DNA of 64,000 bases from Pterois miles (taxonomy: Eukaryota > Chordata > Actinopteri > Perciformes > Scorpaenidae): assembly GCA_947000775.1 (NCBI GenBank), contig CAMQGK010000552.1, positions 1,348,501 through 1,412,500 of the forward strand, given 5' to 3'. The notes beneath the pieces are model-generated. The model ran no database searches. It was not told the origin of the DNA and was given only the letters and a program-made list of their open reading frames with translations. The stretch's first letter is position 1. The number at the start of each line of letters is the position of its first letter. The position numbers and the translations under genes were made by a program. Shown in pieces: positions 1-28,659 of this stretch.

Positions 1-274
1 GACTGAGGTACACACAGGTGGACTCTAGTTACTCTATTTACTAATTAGGTGGTTGCACTGGATACACTACACTGCATATGCACACCACATTTTTTAGTTT
101 TTTATTTGTAGAAAATCTTGAACACCACAAATTATTTTCCTTCCACTTCACAACTGTGCGTTTTGTGTCGGTCAGTCACATAAAATTCCAGTAAAATACA
201 TAAAAGTTTGTGCTTGTAGTGTGAGAAAATGTGGCAAAGTTCAAGGGGTATGAATACTTTTGTAAGGCTCTGTA
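1..274 (+). mobile_element. 3' end of a Tc1-like DNA transposon
   Basis: The segment matches the familiar terminal part of fish Tc1-like elements. It reads 'taaaattccagtaaaatac', then the terminal motif 'ggggtatgaatacttttgt', ending near 'ctctgta'. The rest of the element lies before the window. No transposase reading frame remains here. Family assignment is from recognised terminal sequence, not an alignment. Confidence 0.7.
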
Positions 275-1094
275 TGAATGGATTGTTCCAAATTTAATTT
301 GATAAAACGTAGTTGCAAACACCTTTAAGAAGCTTTAAGCAGTTGGAGCAAACCTCCATTAACTAAAGGAGTTTTCCAAGTAGTTCAGCAGCACTTCCAT
401 TTTTAGTTGTAGGCGGACGTAAATGCAAGACTGGCATCATCCACACAGGCTGGGAAGACTGTAGGTCACAGGTGATTATCGGGGACTTTCCCAGTTTCTG
501 CTCTCAGTGGCATCACCTTCACAAATGGTGTCAAAGGTTCAGATAATAATCATCTTACTGTGTTGAACAGCGTGTGCCGTGTTATCTGCACTCTTCTTAT
601 TCAACATACAGTATTGTGTAATGCAGTTTTAACTGATTATAATCGGCTATTGACATTGTCTCGGACCTTGTGCGAAAATACCTTTGCAGATTTTTGTTTC
701 ATAATCCTGTTGAAGTAATTAGAGACTTTGATACTGAATTCCAGAGGGATTTGGTGTTCAGCGTGAACCTCAAGCTGCAGAACATTAGCAAAGAAAAACT
801 CTGCAGGAGAAAGTTTCCTAAAACGATTTAATGTTATTGCAGACATTAAACATAAACAATGCTGATGTGAGGAATGTCAGCAGGTATGAATATTGACAGT
901 GTTGCTTAAAGGTTAGAGAAGTGAGACTTAGACCTGAAAGTAACTGTTTTGAATACCAAGAATAAGATTTACTTTCTCCCAATCAGAAGTGCAACTGACT
1001 GGTTTTACTGGGAGGGAAAAGAGCTAATTGATATGATCTGTTGTCAGTCACATAGTCAATAGTCAATTTCACTGGTATCAATTTATTTGCAAAT
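275..1094. other. Non-coding stretch, no gene seen
   Basis: No open frame with recognisable homology and no convincing splice-bounded exon were found. It lies upstream of the first visible receptor exon and is most likely intron of that gene. Confidence 0.5.
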
Positions 1095-1885
<791 letters not shown>

Positions 1886-2960
1886 TATTAAATGTATTTT
1901 CTTTTACTAGCCTTATTGTGTCTGAAGCATGTTTTGTTCCTTATACATAAAAGTATGATATACATGATGACGCTCTGATCAGATCCTCTTTATAGGCCCC
2001 ATTGTATCTAAAGAAGTCGGGGAAAAAAGTGTATTTTTCAGGCTCCCTCTGATTGGAATAAGTTACTTTTTAAATATTGTCTCTGTCATTATTTTACTTA
2101 TTAAGAAATGTTGTTTTCTCATCTTAAAACAGATTACCAATGCTATTGATAATGCCGTCGCTGTTCCCCTCTTTATTTAAAGACTGGTCATTGTTCGTTT
2201 GATTGTGTCTAGTTTACAGTTGTACTCCCTCCTTCCTTTTTTCTTTTCTTCTTCCTCTTCTTCTTCTTCAAATTATTCTTATTATTTTTACTATTATATT
2301 TACATTAGGGTTTTACTCACAATATCCACAACCAGCACTGCTCCCAGTAAACCACATACACATTCACAACAAACCACGGAAACGGAAAAGGACTTTATGA
2401 CAATTATATCATTGATATGATGGAAATTTTTTCTGTCTTTACTTTTTTTTTTATTTTTATTAATATATAATAAATTATTTTTTTTTTTGGTTTTTATTGT
2501 GATATAAAATGTAATGTAGTATGAAAGAGTATTTTATTGATACTGCCCACTCTTTAAGCCCAGCTGAAGATCTGAAGAGCAGCGTTGCTTATGAACCAAT
2601 ATAATCATTAGACACCCGGTTCTGATGAAAACTTGTACTGTGTTCACAAATATATCATTTATTAGTCTGCCCACATCGATTCTCTTCCACTTAACGGCTT
2701 TTTTTTTTTTCATTTCTTCAATTGAGTTCACTCTGACGTTGCATTGTTGCTCTCTTGAGTTGCCCTGAAACTGCATTTAGAGATTTATTACTAAAACACT
2801 AAACAGAAATCAGACTCAAAGATGTGGGAAATGCTAATGTTTCTGGTAATGTTGGTGGTCTGAAAAAAAAAGCTGACATTTTACTAACTATACTGTAGAA
2901 ACGCTCATAATGAAATCTTTAGAGAGCTTTACAGACTTAGTTTTTCATGTAACTTCACAG

Positions 2961-18262
<15,302 letters not shown>

Positions 18263-19249
18263 AGAAGGTGCAACACAGATGGCCAGCTAACTGGGCTTCA
18301 CCTGGTGCCGTCTCCACCCCCGCAGTGACCTTGGGCTGACAGGATGACATGACAACAAACCCAGCTCATCAGCCTGTCGTGTCCCAACTCCCTCTGCAGG
18401 TTAAAATCACTTGAGAAATGACCCGGTGGTAAATATCAGAGCTCAGATGGGGAAAAGGCTTTAAAAAAGTTACTTCTGATCTGAGGAAATGTTACTTTCA
18501 GCCCTTGTGGCTCCAGAATTCCTCTTTGTTGTTAATTGTGATGTTTATTTACATTCTATTGAACAAACACATCACATTTTTTATGCTTTGAGTATTAGCA
18601 CCGCTGAACTCGTTATGAAGCATTTATCTCAGCAGGTTAACAGTTATAACTGTAGGGCAGTGGAAATGTGACCTGTTTGAAACATTTAGTTTATTAATCG
18701 ACTACTATTAAGCGACTATTGATAACTGATTTATCATTTAAGTCAAAATGTCAAACATTCGCTGGCTCCATATTCTACTTTTCTTTTTCTTGTATCACAG
18801 TGAACTAAATACAGTATATCTGGATTTCAGATTGTTGAAGAAGCATTGGGGAGACCTTTCATTTTTCTGTATTTTCTGAGATTTTACAGACCAAACAATT
18901 AATCGATTGATTGAAGATAATTGTTAGTTGCAGTGCTACTGTCTATTTTTATTTTATTGTCTAGTTGCACTTTCTCTGTCATTGTTTCATCTTACTGCAA
19001 ACCCAAAAAACATACTTTTGCAATATTATAGAAATCCATTATTGCCTTTTGAATGTATGCTTTATTCGATAAACACTGTGATCGGATAGTTCATTTTAAA
19101 AAATTATGCTTATTCACGTTCTTGCCAAGAGTTGGATGTGAAGATTGATACCTATCGATGTTCTCATTTAACCCTGTGTTATCAAGCGAATAAGTGTATT
19201 TCCCAAGATGGTTATATGTTCCTTTAAAACTTTCACAACTTAGTTGGAC

Positions 19250-19400
19250 CACATTTTGACCCCAAAATCTGATTTTGCCTGATCGGGCCTACTGGTGGCA
19301 CTAGAGGAAAAAAGAGTGGATCACCAAAGTCCATAGGATTAAGTCCTCCGACAACCATAAATGTCTGTATAAAATGTAATGGTGATCCAGGTAATAGTTT
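19250..19400 (+). repeat. Dispersed teleost repeat, copy
   Basis: The shared words 'ggatcaccaaagtccatagg' and 'gatccaggtaatag' place it in the family seen at 10030 and 22190. Confidence 0.5.
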
Positions 19401-19424
19401 TTAGTTAGTAATAGTTTTTTTTAC

Positions 19425-19938
19425 ACTGTTTGTTAGGCTATTAAATAGGCATCATCAGTTGCTACAAGCACCATAAATGTGGGTCAGTAGGGGCCTACTA
19501 CACCCACTAGTAGGTTTTATTGTCTCATGTTCATTCACCAACCTAAAGTAAGAAAGAACACGACAGTGACCTGTAGTGACCTTAGTAATTATGACAGAAG
19601 CTGAAGTCAGGCGCTGTCATACAGACAGCCTGAAACTCCTGGGATCTGGGATGGAGGTTGGGGATGATGGATCGGGCACAAAACATAGTTATTTTTTTCC
19701 CTGAACTTAACCAAGTGCTAACCAACCTGAAGAAGTTGTAGTTTTGTTGCCTAAACCTAAAGAAGTCTTTTTGTTTGAGTCCAAAACGTGACTTTTCATT
19801 CAGTTTTACATGTTATAACCTGTTGCTTTAAAGTTTTACTTTCATGTTTATAACACAGTTGGTGTAGCAGACCCCTACTGACCCACATCTGTGATGCTAA
19901 TAATTACCGATAACGCGTATTGCCTGATAACAGTCAAA
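19425..19938. mobile_element. Foldback MITE with about 75-bp inverted ends
   Basis: The left arm (about 19425-19503, containing 'tgtgggtcagtaggggcct') and right arm (about 19860-19938, containing 'acccctactgacccacatc') are imperfect inverted repeats. The middle has no open frame. The superfamily is not assigned. Confidence 0.6.
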
Positions 19939-20292
19939 TTGGGTATGAAATCTGAATCTGGACTAAAGAGATGGACGGACAGATCAACACTGCCGTCCCG
20001 AGATGGTCAAAACAACAAGCCTTTGTTCAGTCTAGTTAAGTTTTGGGAGCTTTAATCCAGCGTGCAGTTCTCCCCATCCTGTTCCTTGCCAACAGTAAAT
20101 ATAGGACAGGATGTGCCCACAACTGTCTATAACATGTAATGTATCATCAAAAGTTCAAAAGCTGGCTATGCTGATTAATGCCACATTGATCCACCAATTT
20201 ATAGTGGGGTTTTTTGCCGACTAAAATGTCATTTGAAGTGGCCTTTTAAAGTTCAAGCAATAGATCAGTAGGTCAGTAGGTTTGATTCTTAC

Positions 20293-20771
20293 TCGGGACG
20301 CACCGATCAAACTTTTTCAGTCCTGGCACTGATACCTGCGCTTTAGTTATCAGCCGAAACAGTGTTTGATTGATAAGCTGTATGCCTCAGTGTGCGGAGG
20401 TAACTGGGCTCATTCTGTTATGTGTAAGGCAAAATCAGGCTGGACTTAAAAATCACTTTCCTAACTTTGTAAAACAGAATGAAACAAATGAATACATAGA
20501 TATACATTTTGTGAATTGTTATTCATCATTAAAATAATAAATCATACACCAACAACTTCAAAATGAACAGAAATTACAGTTCAAGTGTAAACCGTTTTAA
20601 TGCAGGAACAAACTTATCAAAATTTCAACAGGAATTCAAATTAAAGTATATGTTTATTGTATATAAACATAGAATTGAATTTAATAGATTGGCCCCAATG
20701 TTACCAATACCTGATCAGCTACTTGATTCAGTATTGGCCTGATATCCAATATAGGTATCAGTGCATCCTTG
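20293..20771. mobile_element. hAT-like MITE with 8-bp target duplication
   Basis: The ends 'cgggacgcaccgatca' and 'tatcagtgcatccttg' form an inverted repeat of the common fish hAT type. The flanks attcttac (20285-20292) and attctcac (20772-20779) match at 7 of 8 bases, which fits the 8-bp duplication of hAT insertion. No transposase is present. Confidence 0.75.
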
Positions 20772-21298
20772 ATTCTCACAGGGGGCATCATATCTGCAAT
20801 AAATACATTTGGAAATGTGGCACTGTAACATCCTTTGGATAAAATCACCAAACAAATAACCATAAGGTACAGATGTCCGCCCTGTTACTCACACTTTTTA
20901 CTGAATACTAAACTGCTGTTTTCTGGCTCCATCAGACAAGAGGGAAATGGCACAAAAATGAGATTTATCCTCTTTTTTTTTTTTTTTGTCTATGAATATT
21001 GGGAGAAATGAGATGGTGTTACAGTGGGAATCAATATATGTTTTGTTTTGTTCTGCTGGAGGTTTAGATTTGCTCTTATGGAATGTGAATGACCTGCCTT
21101 GTGAATTTCTTATTGTTATTTAGTCTCAAAGAAACGTGTCAGTCTATTAGACCGATATAAATCCATCATCATTAACTGAGAGACTGTTCTGTAAGTGTGC
21201 TCAAACTGTTGAGTTGTGTGGTTGGTATTTATTTTTAAGGAAGGGTTTTATTTATTTTTGAGCCATAGTGTTGTACTGTATTAGCTGTAAATGAATCA

Positions 21299-21304
21299 AA
21301 TAAA
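21299..21304 (+). promoter_or_regulatory. Polyadenylation signal AATAAA
   Basis: An AATAAA hexamer followed within 20 bases by 'cttttgttttttcc'. It is the best candidate 3' end for the receptor gene. Confidence 0.5.
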
Positions 21305-22179
21305 GTCTTTTGTTTTTTCCTCCATATTATCTATAAATCATTCTTACACGTTGAGTTCTCAATCCACCTCTGAGACTATAAAATCTCAGTGCGTCACATT
21401 GAAAGAGCAGTCTGTAGTTGATTAACCACTGTGTAAATGTAATTATGTGAGTACTGCCTGAATGACTAAGCAAACATGGTACATTGTAAGACTCAGAACC
21501 AGGAAACAATCTGGATATTTATTCTTTTTTTTTTTTTTTCTTGAAATCTTCATTTCTAAAACTTAATAGCGTAGCAGTTTGTCTTTGATTAATCACAGTG
21601 AGCAATTTAACAGGTGACACAATCAGGAAATGTCGTGATGAAAAGAATAAATCAGCGTTTTCTGTTTTTTTTTTTCTGCTGTGAAAATGAATAACAACAA
21701 ATGTTAAGTTTAAGATAACAATGAAATCAAACCTGTGTCAACCCTTTTACTAAGGACCCTATTTAGCATTTACAAGATGAATCTAAGCATTTAAGTAATG
21801 GGGTATAACATACTTAAAATCACAGCTTTGTTGAATATTCAGATTTGTTTTGATTCTGATTGGTCTGTTATTTCTTTAAAGCAGACTGTCACTATGTATG
21901 AAAACCGCTGCAATGGACACAGTTCTGACCTCAGGTCTTCAGGACCATTTTTTTGTAAAAATAGTGATTTCTGAAGTAAGTAGCTGTATAATAAGCAGAA
22001 TAATGTACAGTGAATCAGTCATTGTTGCAAAATAAACCCCAACAGAGTGATGCTGGACCCTGGCGTGAAGCATAATGTAAGCTTGGACCTCAAAACGTGA
22101 TTTTGAACCACTAGTGGGATCCTGCCAGATCACAGTGATGAGCATAGGCTGATGGGAATACTATTTGATCTACAGGTAT

Positions 22180-22430
22180 TTGATCATAAACCAACGTGAC
22201 AAATAAAAAATTTGACCTGATGGTGCTGGAGGAAAAGTCAGGGGATCACCAAAGTGAATACAGTTCATCCTGAGGGGAACATGAATGAGTGTCCCAAATG
22301 TTGTGCCAATCCATCCAGTAGATGTTGAGATATTTTGCTGGATACGTGTAAACTTTGACATACTAGTAGCACTACAGGAAGTCAAGGGATCACCAGAGTC
22401 ATTAGGATTCATCCTCTGGATATCTGTAGC
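22180..22430 (+). repeat. Dispersed teleost repeat, copy
   Basis: It contains 'aggggatcaccaaagtgaat' and, further on, 'caagggatcaccagagtcat', so the same unit occurs twice in a row here. Related copies are at 10030 and 19250. Confidence 0.6.
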
Positions 22431-23813
22431 AAATTATATGGCAATTCAGTATTGATTCAAATATTTAAGTTTGACCAAGATCATTTAATGTATTGATTTT
22501 TTTTTTATCCAGTATACTGTAAACTATCTGAGAATTTGCCAATGCGTGTTTTTAATAAATAGAAAACTAAAATCAGATTGCTGTCCCTTCTTAATGCTCA
22601 ACTTATTTTTCCAGCGGTTTCTTCATCTGGTACAAATGTTAGAGGACCAACAGTGTAGATAAGAAGATGAGCACAGATAAGGTCATCATCAGAACAGAAT
22701 TCAATTTATCAACATGACAACAAATTGGATTCCCTGCAATGTTACATCTTATCTTGACATTTTCAGTCTGCAGATCCTAAACAGAAGAATCTGTAGACCG
22801 GTACATTCATTTTCTGTTTCCTGGAGCAGCATTGTCACCACTTTAGGCTGAAGGCGTAGAGCATTACTGCAACTTTGTGTAATAAAAACAGTCAGGAAAT
22901 TGAGCATGTCGTTTTATAGCATCCTTTTCCGTCCTGAAGTTTCAGGTGAAATGTGTAGATCATAAAAAGTGTTGTGAAGTGACGCTATTATCACCATTAT
23001 CTTAGTGGACCATTAATTCTTATTAAGCCTTTGGGAGATGTGACAGCTGTCCAAACAGGTCGGAGGCATTTTGATCTGCTGGCTTCAGACTGTGTACGGA
23101 CAGTGTTAATGTGTGCACTCTGTGATGTAAGTTTTCCATTGAATCTGGATGCTCCCTCTGTCTCTTGCAGGTATGATTTTATGGGCAGTTGTGAGGCATA
23201 GAGTGTGTATGTACACCGGAAGTGAGTGGTGAAGCAAGTGAGAGAGAGTGGTGGTGATGGGAGAGTGACGTTATTGACTCCAGCCCAAACAGGGAAAGTA
23301 AAATGTCTGGTTTGTCTGTTCTGGGCTCATGTAGAAATATGGAGGAACAACATGGCAGACTCCATGCAGAGGGGACCCGCTCCCTATGTACAGTAGATAT
23401 AAGTGGCTCATTCTACGAAAACACGTTTCTTATTTTCAGGTGATTATACACTTAAGAAAACATACTTATTAATATTGTTATTCCTTTTGTGCCAAGAGCT
23501 TCTTGTAAATGTTTCTCTGCTTCTTAATTTTAAATATTTTTAAAAAGGCTCAAGTACAAAAATAATCTTGACTGGGATTTTATCTCAGCTGTAGCTTTAT
23601 GTCTTTATGTGATATGACGAAGTGTTATAAAACATTTCTAAAGTGTGTTTTTATTCTAACACATCTAAAACATACTACCGGTACAGACATACGGTACTTT
23701 ACATTTCAAAATAATTTCCACTTCATTGAGGTGTTTTTTGTTTGTTTTTTGCAAGGGTAAGTAGTTCATGTTTCCTCTTTAAAAAACTAAAATAACATTT
23801 AATAACATTTAAA

Positions 23814-24132
23814 GGGGCAGCAGTAGCTCAGTCCGTAAGGACTTGGGTTAGGATGTGGAGGACCCGGGTTCAAATCCCCCATGGACCAAGACCAACTGGT
23901 TGCTGGAGAGGTGCCAGTTTACCTCTTGGGCACTGCCGAGGTGCCCCTGAGCAAGGCACCAAACCCCCAACTGCTCTGGGCGCTTGTCAGGAGCAGCCCC
24001 ATCACTCTGACATCTCTCCATTGACATGTATATGTACTGTGTGAACTGTACTGTGTGAACAACAGAGTGTAAAACTGAATTTCCCCACTGTGGGACTAAT
24101 AAAGGAATATCTTTCTTTCTTTCTTTCTTTCT
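23814..24132 (+). mobile_element. tRNA-derived SINE, subfamily 1, full length
   Basis: It has a head with a box A-like 'agtagctcagtccgtaagg' and box B 'gggttcaaatccc' (23866-23878). The body includes 'gcaccaaacccccaactgct', the 3' motif is 'ccactgtgggactaataaag', and the tail is (TTTC)n. It is nearly identical to the copy at 46826. It sits in front of kcnv2. Confidence 0.88.
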
Positions 24133-24306
24133 AAAATCAAGTTCAGACTTATGAGAGTAATGTGAGGAAATGAAAGAAAACGAGAATGGAAGAAATTGTA
24201 ATTTGGGAAAAAGCAATAAGAAGAAAACAGCCAAATCAATGTACATTATAGCCCCAGGTGGCCCTTTGTATCATCACTTCAAAATCCTTAAATCAACTTT
24301 GTTTCC

Positions 24307-24587
24307 TAATCCTGCCTCCCCCCTATATTTACAACTTCTTAAGGAAACTTGGAAGGGCACCAATGAGATTAAATGGATGAAATCCTTTGCTGCTCACACT
24401 TGATCTCCTAGTCTGATGAACCAAATTTGTTGTCTGCGCAGTAACAGTCAGAGAGGGGAATCTCTTCCTCTCTCCCTGACTCTCTGGACTACAATCTCAG
24501 CCACAACTAGAAAATAAAAACAGGAAGAGCAGCTATTCACTGGGATATCAGTTCCTGCCGGACCAGACACAATCTGATGACTCAGCG
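24307..24587 (+). promoter_or_regulatory. Candidate photoreceptor elements upstream of kcnv2 (TAATCC and MARE/NRL-like)
   Basis: TGATGACTCAGCG at 24575-24587 resembles the NRL/MARE consensus TGCTGACTCAGCA at 11 of 13 bases and contains an intact TGACTCAGC core. It lies about 105 bp before the start codon. TAATCC at 24307-24312 matches the CRX/OTX core. Mammalian KCNV2 is photoreceptor-expressed, so the placement makes sense. Use of these sites is inferred from motif and position only. Confidence 0.4.
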
Positions 24588-24691
24588 AGATACCATGTGT
24601 TGCTAGAATCATTATCTTGGAGTGTTTCCTGTTGTGCTTTTTTCCCTCTTTCTTCTGTTTCATTGGTTTCCTGCCTTGAACGACAGTCACC

Positions 24692-27600
24692 ATGACTTCA
24701 GAGAATGCTAAACTGCAGAGATGTTTGCAAAAACGCCGCTCGACTGTCATCTGTGTGTCGAAGGGTGTAGGGGACAACAAAACATTTCCATTTTCTCAGG
24801 AGAAAACAGTCAAAGCATGGACATCTCTGGAGGATCTGGACAGTTGTGGCAGCAAAGCAGACGAGAGACCCAAAGAGAAGCAGATCATTAGCGTTAATGT
24901 TGGGGGGAAAGTGTTTCATATCCCCAAACAGTGTGCCGTTAAATATCCTCACACCCGGATAGGCTCACTGGCCCTCTGCAGGGACCGAGCAAATCTCTTC
25001 ATGCTGTGCGACGACTACTCTGTACGCAAGAACGAGTTCTTCTTTGACCGTGACCCTGCCTTCTTTCACCACATCTGTCATTTCTACACAAGTGGAGTGC
25101 TGTGGGTCATACAGGAAATGTGCCCCATCCACTTTGAAGAGGAGATCGCATACTGGGGCCTGAGCCTAAAAGACACCCAGCGCTGCTGCTGGATGATGTT
25201 CGAGGAGAAGGTGGACGAAGTGAGGGACAACCTGAAGGTGGAGAGAGAGCTGATGGCTGAGATAGAGGTAAAGTATAACAACGAGTGTTTCAAGGACATG
25301 GTCTTTGGGAATATGAGGAGGACTCTGTGGGACATTGTGGAGAATCCGTACTCTTCAACTCTGGCGAAAGCTTTCACCGTGCTCTCCAACCTTTTTGTGC
25401 TCTTCTCCATCGTCGCAATGAGTCTCAACACTGTTGAGGAACTTAAAATGTATAAAATCAATGGCAAAACACACATGGAGTGGGTGGAGATCATCACCAT
25501 TGTGTTCTTCACCTTTGAATATTTAATTCGCCTTGTCACTACTCCGAACATCGCAATGTTTTTGAAGAGTGGACTCAACTTTGTGGACATGGTGGCGGTC
25601 ATGCCTTATTTCATCCAGATCATCTTTGAAGGCTTGGCTGATGCTGAGGACATAAATGCACAGGAGGACCTCAGGGCCATGTCCCAGGTCAGCAGGCTCA
25701 GCCAAGTCTTCAAAGTCATCAAGCTGCTGAGGATCTTTCGGATTTTGAAGCTGGCTCGACACTCCACCGGTATGAGAGCATTTGGGTTCACCCTCCGGCA
25801 GTGTTACCAGCAGGCCTGCTGTATTTTCCTCTTCATTGCCATGGGAATCTTCACTTTCTCTGCTCTCCTTCATTCGGCCGAGAGGGAAACTGAGGGATCT
25901 CCTATCAGCAGTATCCCATCTGCCTGGTGGTGGGCTGCAGTGAGTATAAGTAGCTGAGCAACTTCACATTTTATCCTAATCCAAAAACATCTGCCCCTCA
26001 TCTGTCTTCTTCCTCAACATACACCTGCTTTAGAAAACAAATATGTGATACAGTCTTCAGTACTTCCACTAAGAAAAGGAGACTAAGCAGGAAATAATAC
26101 CGGATGCAATCTCTTAATCTCATTTTAGCTGCAGAAGTTATTTGGCGCAAAAGAAACCTGCAGGCTCTTCCACAGAAAATTTGTATTTGAACTTTATGAA
26201 GATCAAATCCACCTGCTTTTATCAATCGTCAGGCATAAAACTCAGACAACAGATTATATATTCGGATGAACTACGATAGATATGCTCTTTTTCAGGCCTT
26301 GCTCAAAAGCACCTCAAGATTAACCTTTCATTTAAAAAATACCATTTATGTTATTAACTGACTGCACTTTTAACAAAAACTATACTCTAAATAGTGCCTT
26401 ATGACAATGACAAAGATATGGTGTATTTCTCAGCACTGGTGTGTTTCCAATAAATACAACTGATAGTGTTCCTGAGTAGGAAGCCAGTTTAGGGATCTGG
26501 GGCCTGTTTCGCCAAATTTGCAATGTGTAAAGAGTAATTTGCGACAGGAAATCAAAACTTCTTGGGTTCATTTTGACATGTTGAAGTAATTAAAGTTAAT
26601 TTGTGACTCACAGGGACATTGGATATACGAAAGACAGCCTTAACCGCCACTGCAGGTTCTTGTCAAGTGTGTAGAAGTTGGTGGCACAATGTGTCATGGA
26701 GGTAGCACATGTATTACCTTAAACTAGGGCTGTCAAAGTCAATGTGATAACGCAAATTTGTTTTAATGCCACTAATTTCTTTAACACACACAGTTGCGAT
26801 TTTTAGGTTCCATTGGACTTAATTTTAAAGCTAGAAGACACTGGTATCATGTAAACTAGACAACCTAAGAAATCCAGTGGTACCAACCATGCCCAACTAG
26901 CTTGTCAGGAAGAAAGCTAAATAATGCCCTAAACTTCAAATGTTTTTTTTTTTTGTTTTGTTTTTTTTTTTTCCTTTGTCTGCATTTATTCTCATGGATT
27001 AACACCACAGTGGGCGGTGTCAGCCTTTTATGAGATTGATGCATATTTTAGTCTTGCAGTAAGATATCTTAATATTTTATGCATGTGTGACCATCACCGG
27101 CCCTCTCTGGAAACTAAGCTGTTATTCTTTATTAGATTTTCCTAACCTGTGCCAGAGAGGGCAGTGCTTCACCGCAGTGAACTGAGGGGGAAACAAACGA
27201 TAGACCGGACGAGACTAGACGAAGTGGGGAGAGTACGGACAGGCAGGCAGTGCTATTAGAATGCAAGAGTGTAAGCTGCTGTGTTATTCCTGACAACCAA
27301 CACCAAAACAAAACAAAACAAGGAATCGGACCATGTTGAACACCCAAATTGTGGACGTTGTGATAGTGTAGACTAGGCTTTTAGAGGACGCAAGTGAGGG
27401 AAGAATGCGTAGAGGGCCTGAGTTCAGTGTGAAGGGTGAGGAGAAATTCAGCACATTCTGGCGGGTCTCACTAGATCTCAACAGTGGGGGTCGACAGGAG
27501 CTGGTAAGCCCTGAACAAACATGCATGTGTGATGGACACCGAAGCCCTGAGCGGCTAAAGTGGCTTAGCAAGGTCCGGACGGCCAAGCGCCCCCCCGCCC

Positions 27601-28194
27601 CACAAAGCGGGAGAACCGGAGGCTCCCCAGGAGACCTACCAGGGCCACAGAGAGACCCGCCAACCCAAGGGCCGAGACGGGACGGCAACCGACACCCCCA
27701 GGGCGCCCAGGACAGACCCAAAGGGCACGGGGCACAAGGGCCCCCCCGCCACCCAACACCCGAAAATCTTGCAATTATTCACCATTAAATATTTTAATCA
27801 ATTGACAGTTCTACCGTAAACTAATTGAATTAACTTTTAGCTCATACTTCTCCTATTGTAGTGAAGAAAATGTTTATGGAAACTAAATAACATGGGATCA
27901 TTTACTTTTCTCTCGTAGGTCAGCATTTCCACTGTGGGCTATGGGGATGTGGTTCCTGTAACTATTGTGGGCCGCATTGTGGCCTTTTGCTGCATCTCAT
28001 TTGGTATCATCCTCAACGGCATGCCGATCTCTTTCCTCTTTAACAAGTTCTCTGATTATTACTCCAAGCTAAAAGCAGAAGAATACAGCACTAAGTCGGT
28101 GGAGCGGCGCTTTCAGCTTAAAAGGCGTCTCCGACGCAGAATGGACATGTGTTTTCATCGTTCCGAGGAAGACAATACTACAGACAGACTGTGA
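24692..28194 (+). CDS. kcnv2: Voltage-gated K+ channel silent subunit Kv8.2 (two exons: 24692-25939, 27919-28194)
   Basis: Electrically silent subunit that joins Kv2 channels in the plasma membrane, known for shaping photoreceptor current. The joined frame is 507 residues. T1 tetramerisation domain about 65-170 (ISVNVGGKVF, DDYSVRKNEFFFDRDP). S1 about 224-246, S2 262-284, S3 292-313, S4 337-357 (KVIKLLRIFRILKLARHS), S5 370-394, selectivity filter TVGYGD 421-426, S6 433-458. S6 has NGMPIS where conducting Kv channels have PVP, as expected of Kv8 subunits. FGFTLRQCYQQ and LNGMPIS-NKFSDYYSKLKA recall KCNV2 rather than KCNV1. The intron falls at WWWAA|VSIST (GTGAGT donor, tag acceptor), consistent with the two-exon layout of KCNV2. 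The start ATG has a good context (tcaccATGa). A hAT-like element fills half the intron. Confidence 0.9.
26725..27813. mobile_element. hAT-like element inside the kcnv2 intron
   Basis: The ends tagggctgtcaa and ttgacagttcta form an inverted repeat (10 of 12). The flanks ccttaaac (26717-26724) and ccgtaaac (27814-27821) match at 7 of 8 bases, a typical hAT target duplication. The first 200 bp match the element at 1095. The interior differs and holds a GC-rich block (about 27580-27765) that is unlike the neighbouring sequence. No transposase frame is present. Confidence 0.75.
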
Positions 28195-28630
28195 CTGCCC
28201 ACACTGAGCGAAACTTTAGGTGATTGTTCATGAGGGGTGTTAAGGGGAAACATGTTGTTTGGTAAAAATGAAACTACCGTGTGTGAAAATGTGTTAGGTA
28301 CAGATAAAATGATTTCAAAATAGGCTACATAAATATACAAAAGGAATGTGAGTGAAAAAGAGGACAGGAAGAGGATGTGGTGCATTAGTTTGTAAAGTCT
28401 GCACAGTTGTAGTGTCTCTTTGCATTGACCCACAGATATGACTGGATTTTTACTTGCAGTTTCTACTCAAACAACTTGTTATGGTATGATTAAAAGAAGA
28501 CTGAGTGTTAGGAATAGGTCCACAAATTTGTAATACACAATGAAGTTGCAAGTAAGTTGCAGCCACACTGAGCCTTAACTCAACTTGAAATTAAAATGTG
28601 CAAATTGTAAACGATGAGTGCCTGTAAATG

Positions 28631-28636
28631 AATAAA
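28631..28636 (+). promoter_or_regulatory. Polyadenylation signal of kcnv2
   Basis: AATAAA lies 436 bp after the kcnv2 stop, followed by 'ctcttcacc' and a T/G-richer stretch. It implies a 3' UTR of about 0.45 kb. Confidence 0.55.
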
Positions 28637-28659
28637 CTCTTCACCAAAATGGCTGTTTC

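Larger units (their letters stand above)
18263..21325 (+). other. Probable long 3' UTR of the receptor gene
   Basis: The region after the stop codon at 18260-18262 has no further gene features. The first strong polyadenylation context I see is AATAAA at 21299-21304, followed by a GT/T-rich stretch. If it is used, the 3' UTR is about 3 kb and contains two MITEs. An earlier poly(A) site is possible. Confidence 0.4.

Noticed and set aside
23850..24246. Open frames at 23.85-24.25, 45.88-46.12, 46.8-47.06 and 60.8-61.05 kb with similar peptides
   Set aside because: All are translations of the same SINE on one strand or the other; the similarity is of the repeat, not a protein family.
25084..25873. 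Long minus-strand open frames opposite kcnv2 exon 1
   Set aside because: Mirror frames of a strongly conserved coding exon on the + strand.
27405..27788. Pro/Gly/Arg-rich open frames on both strands in the kcnv2 intron
   Set aside because: Low-complexity GC-rich DNA inside a hAT-like element; no start context, no family match, no splice support.
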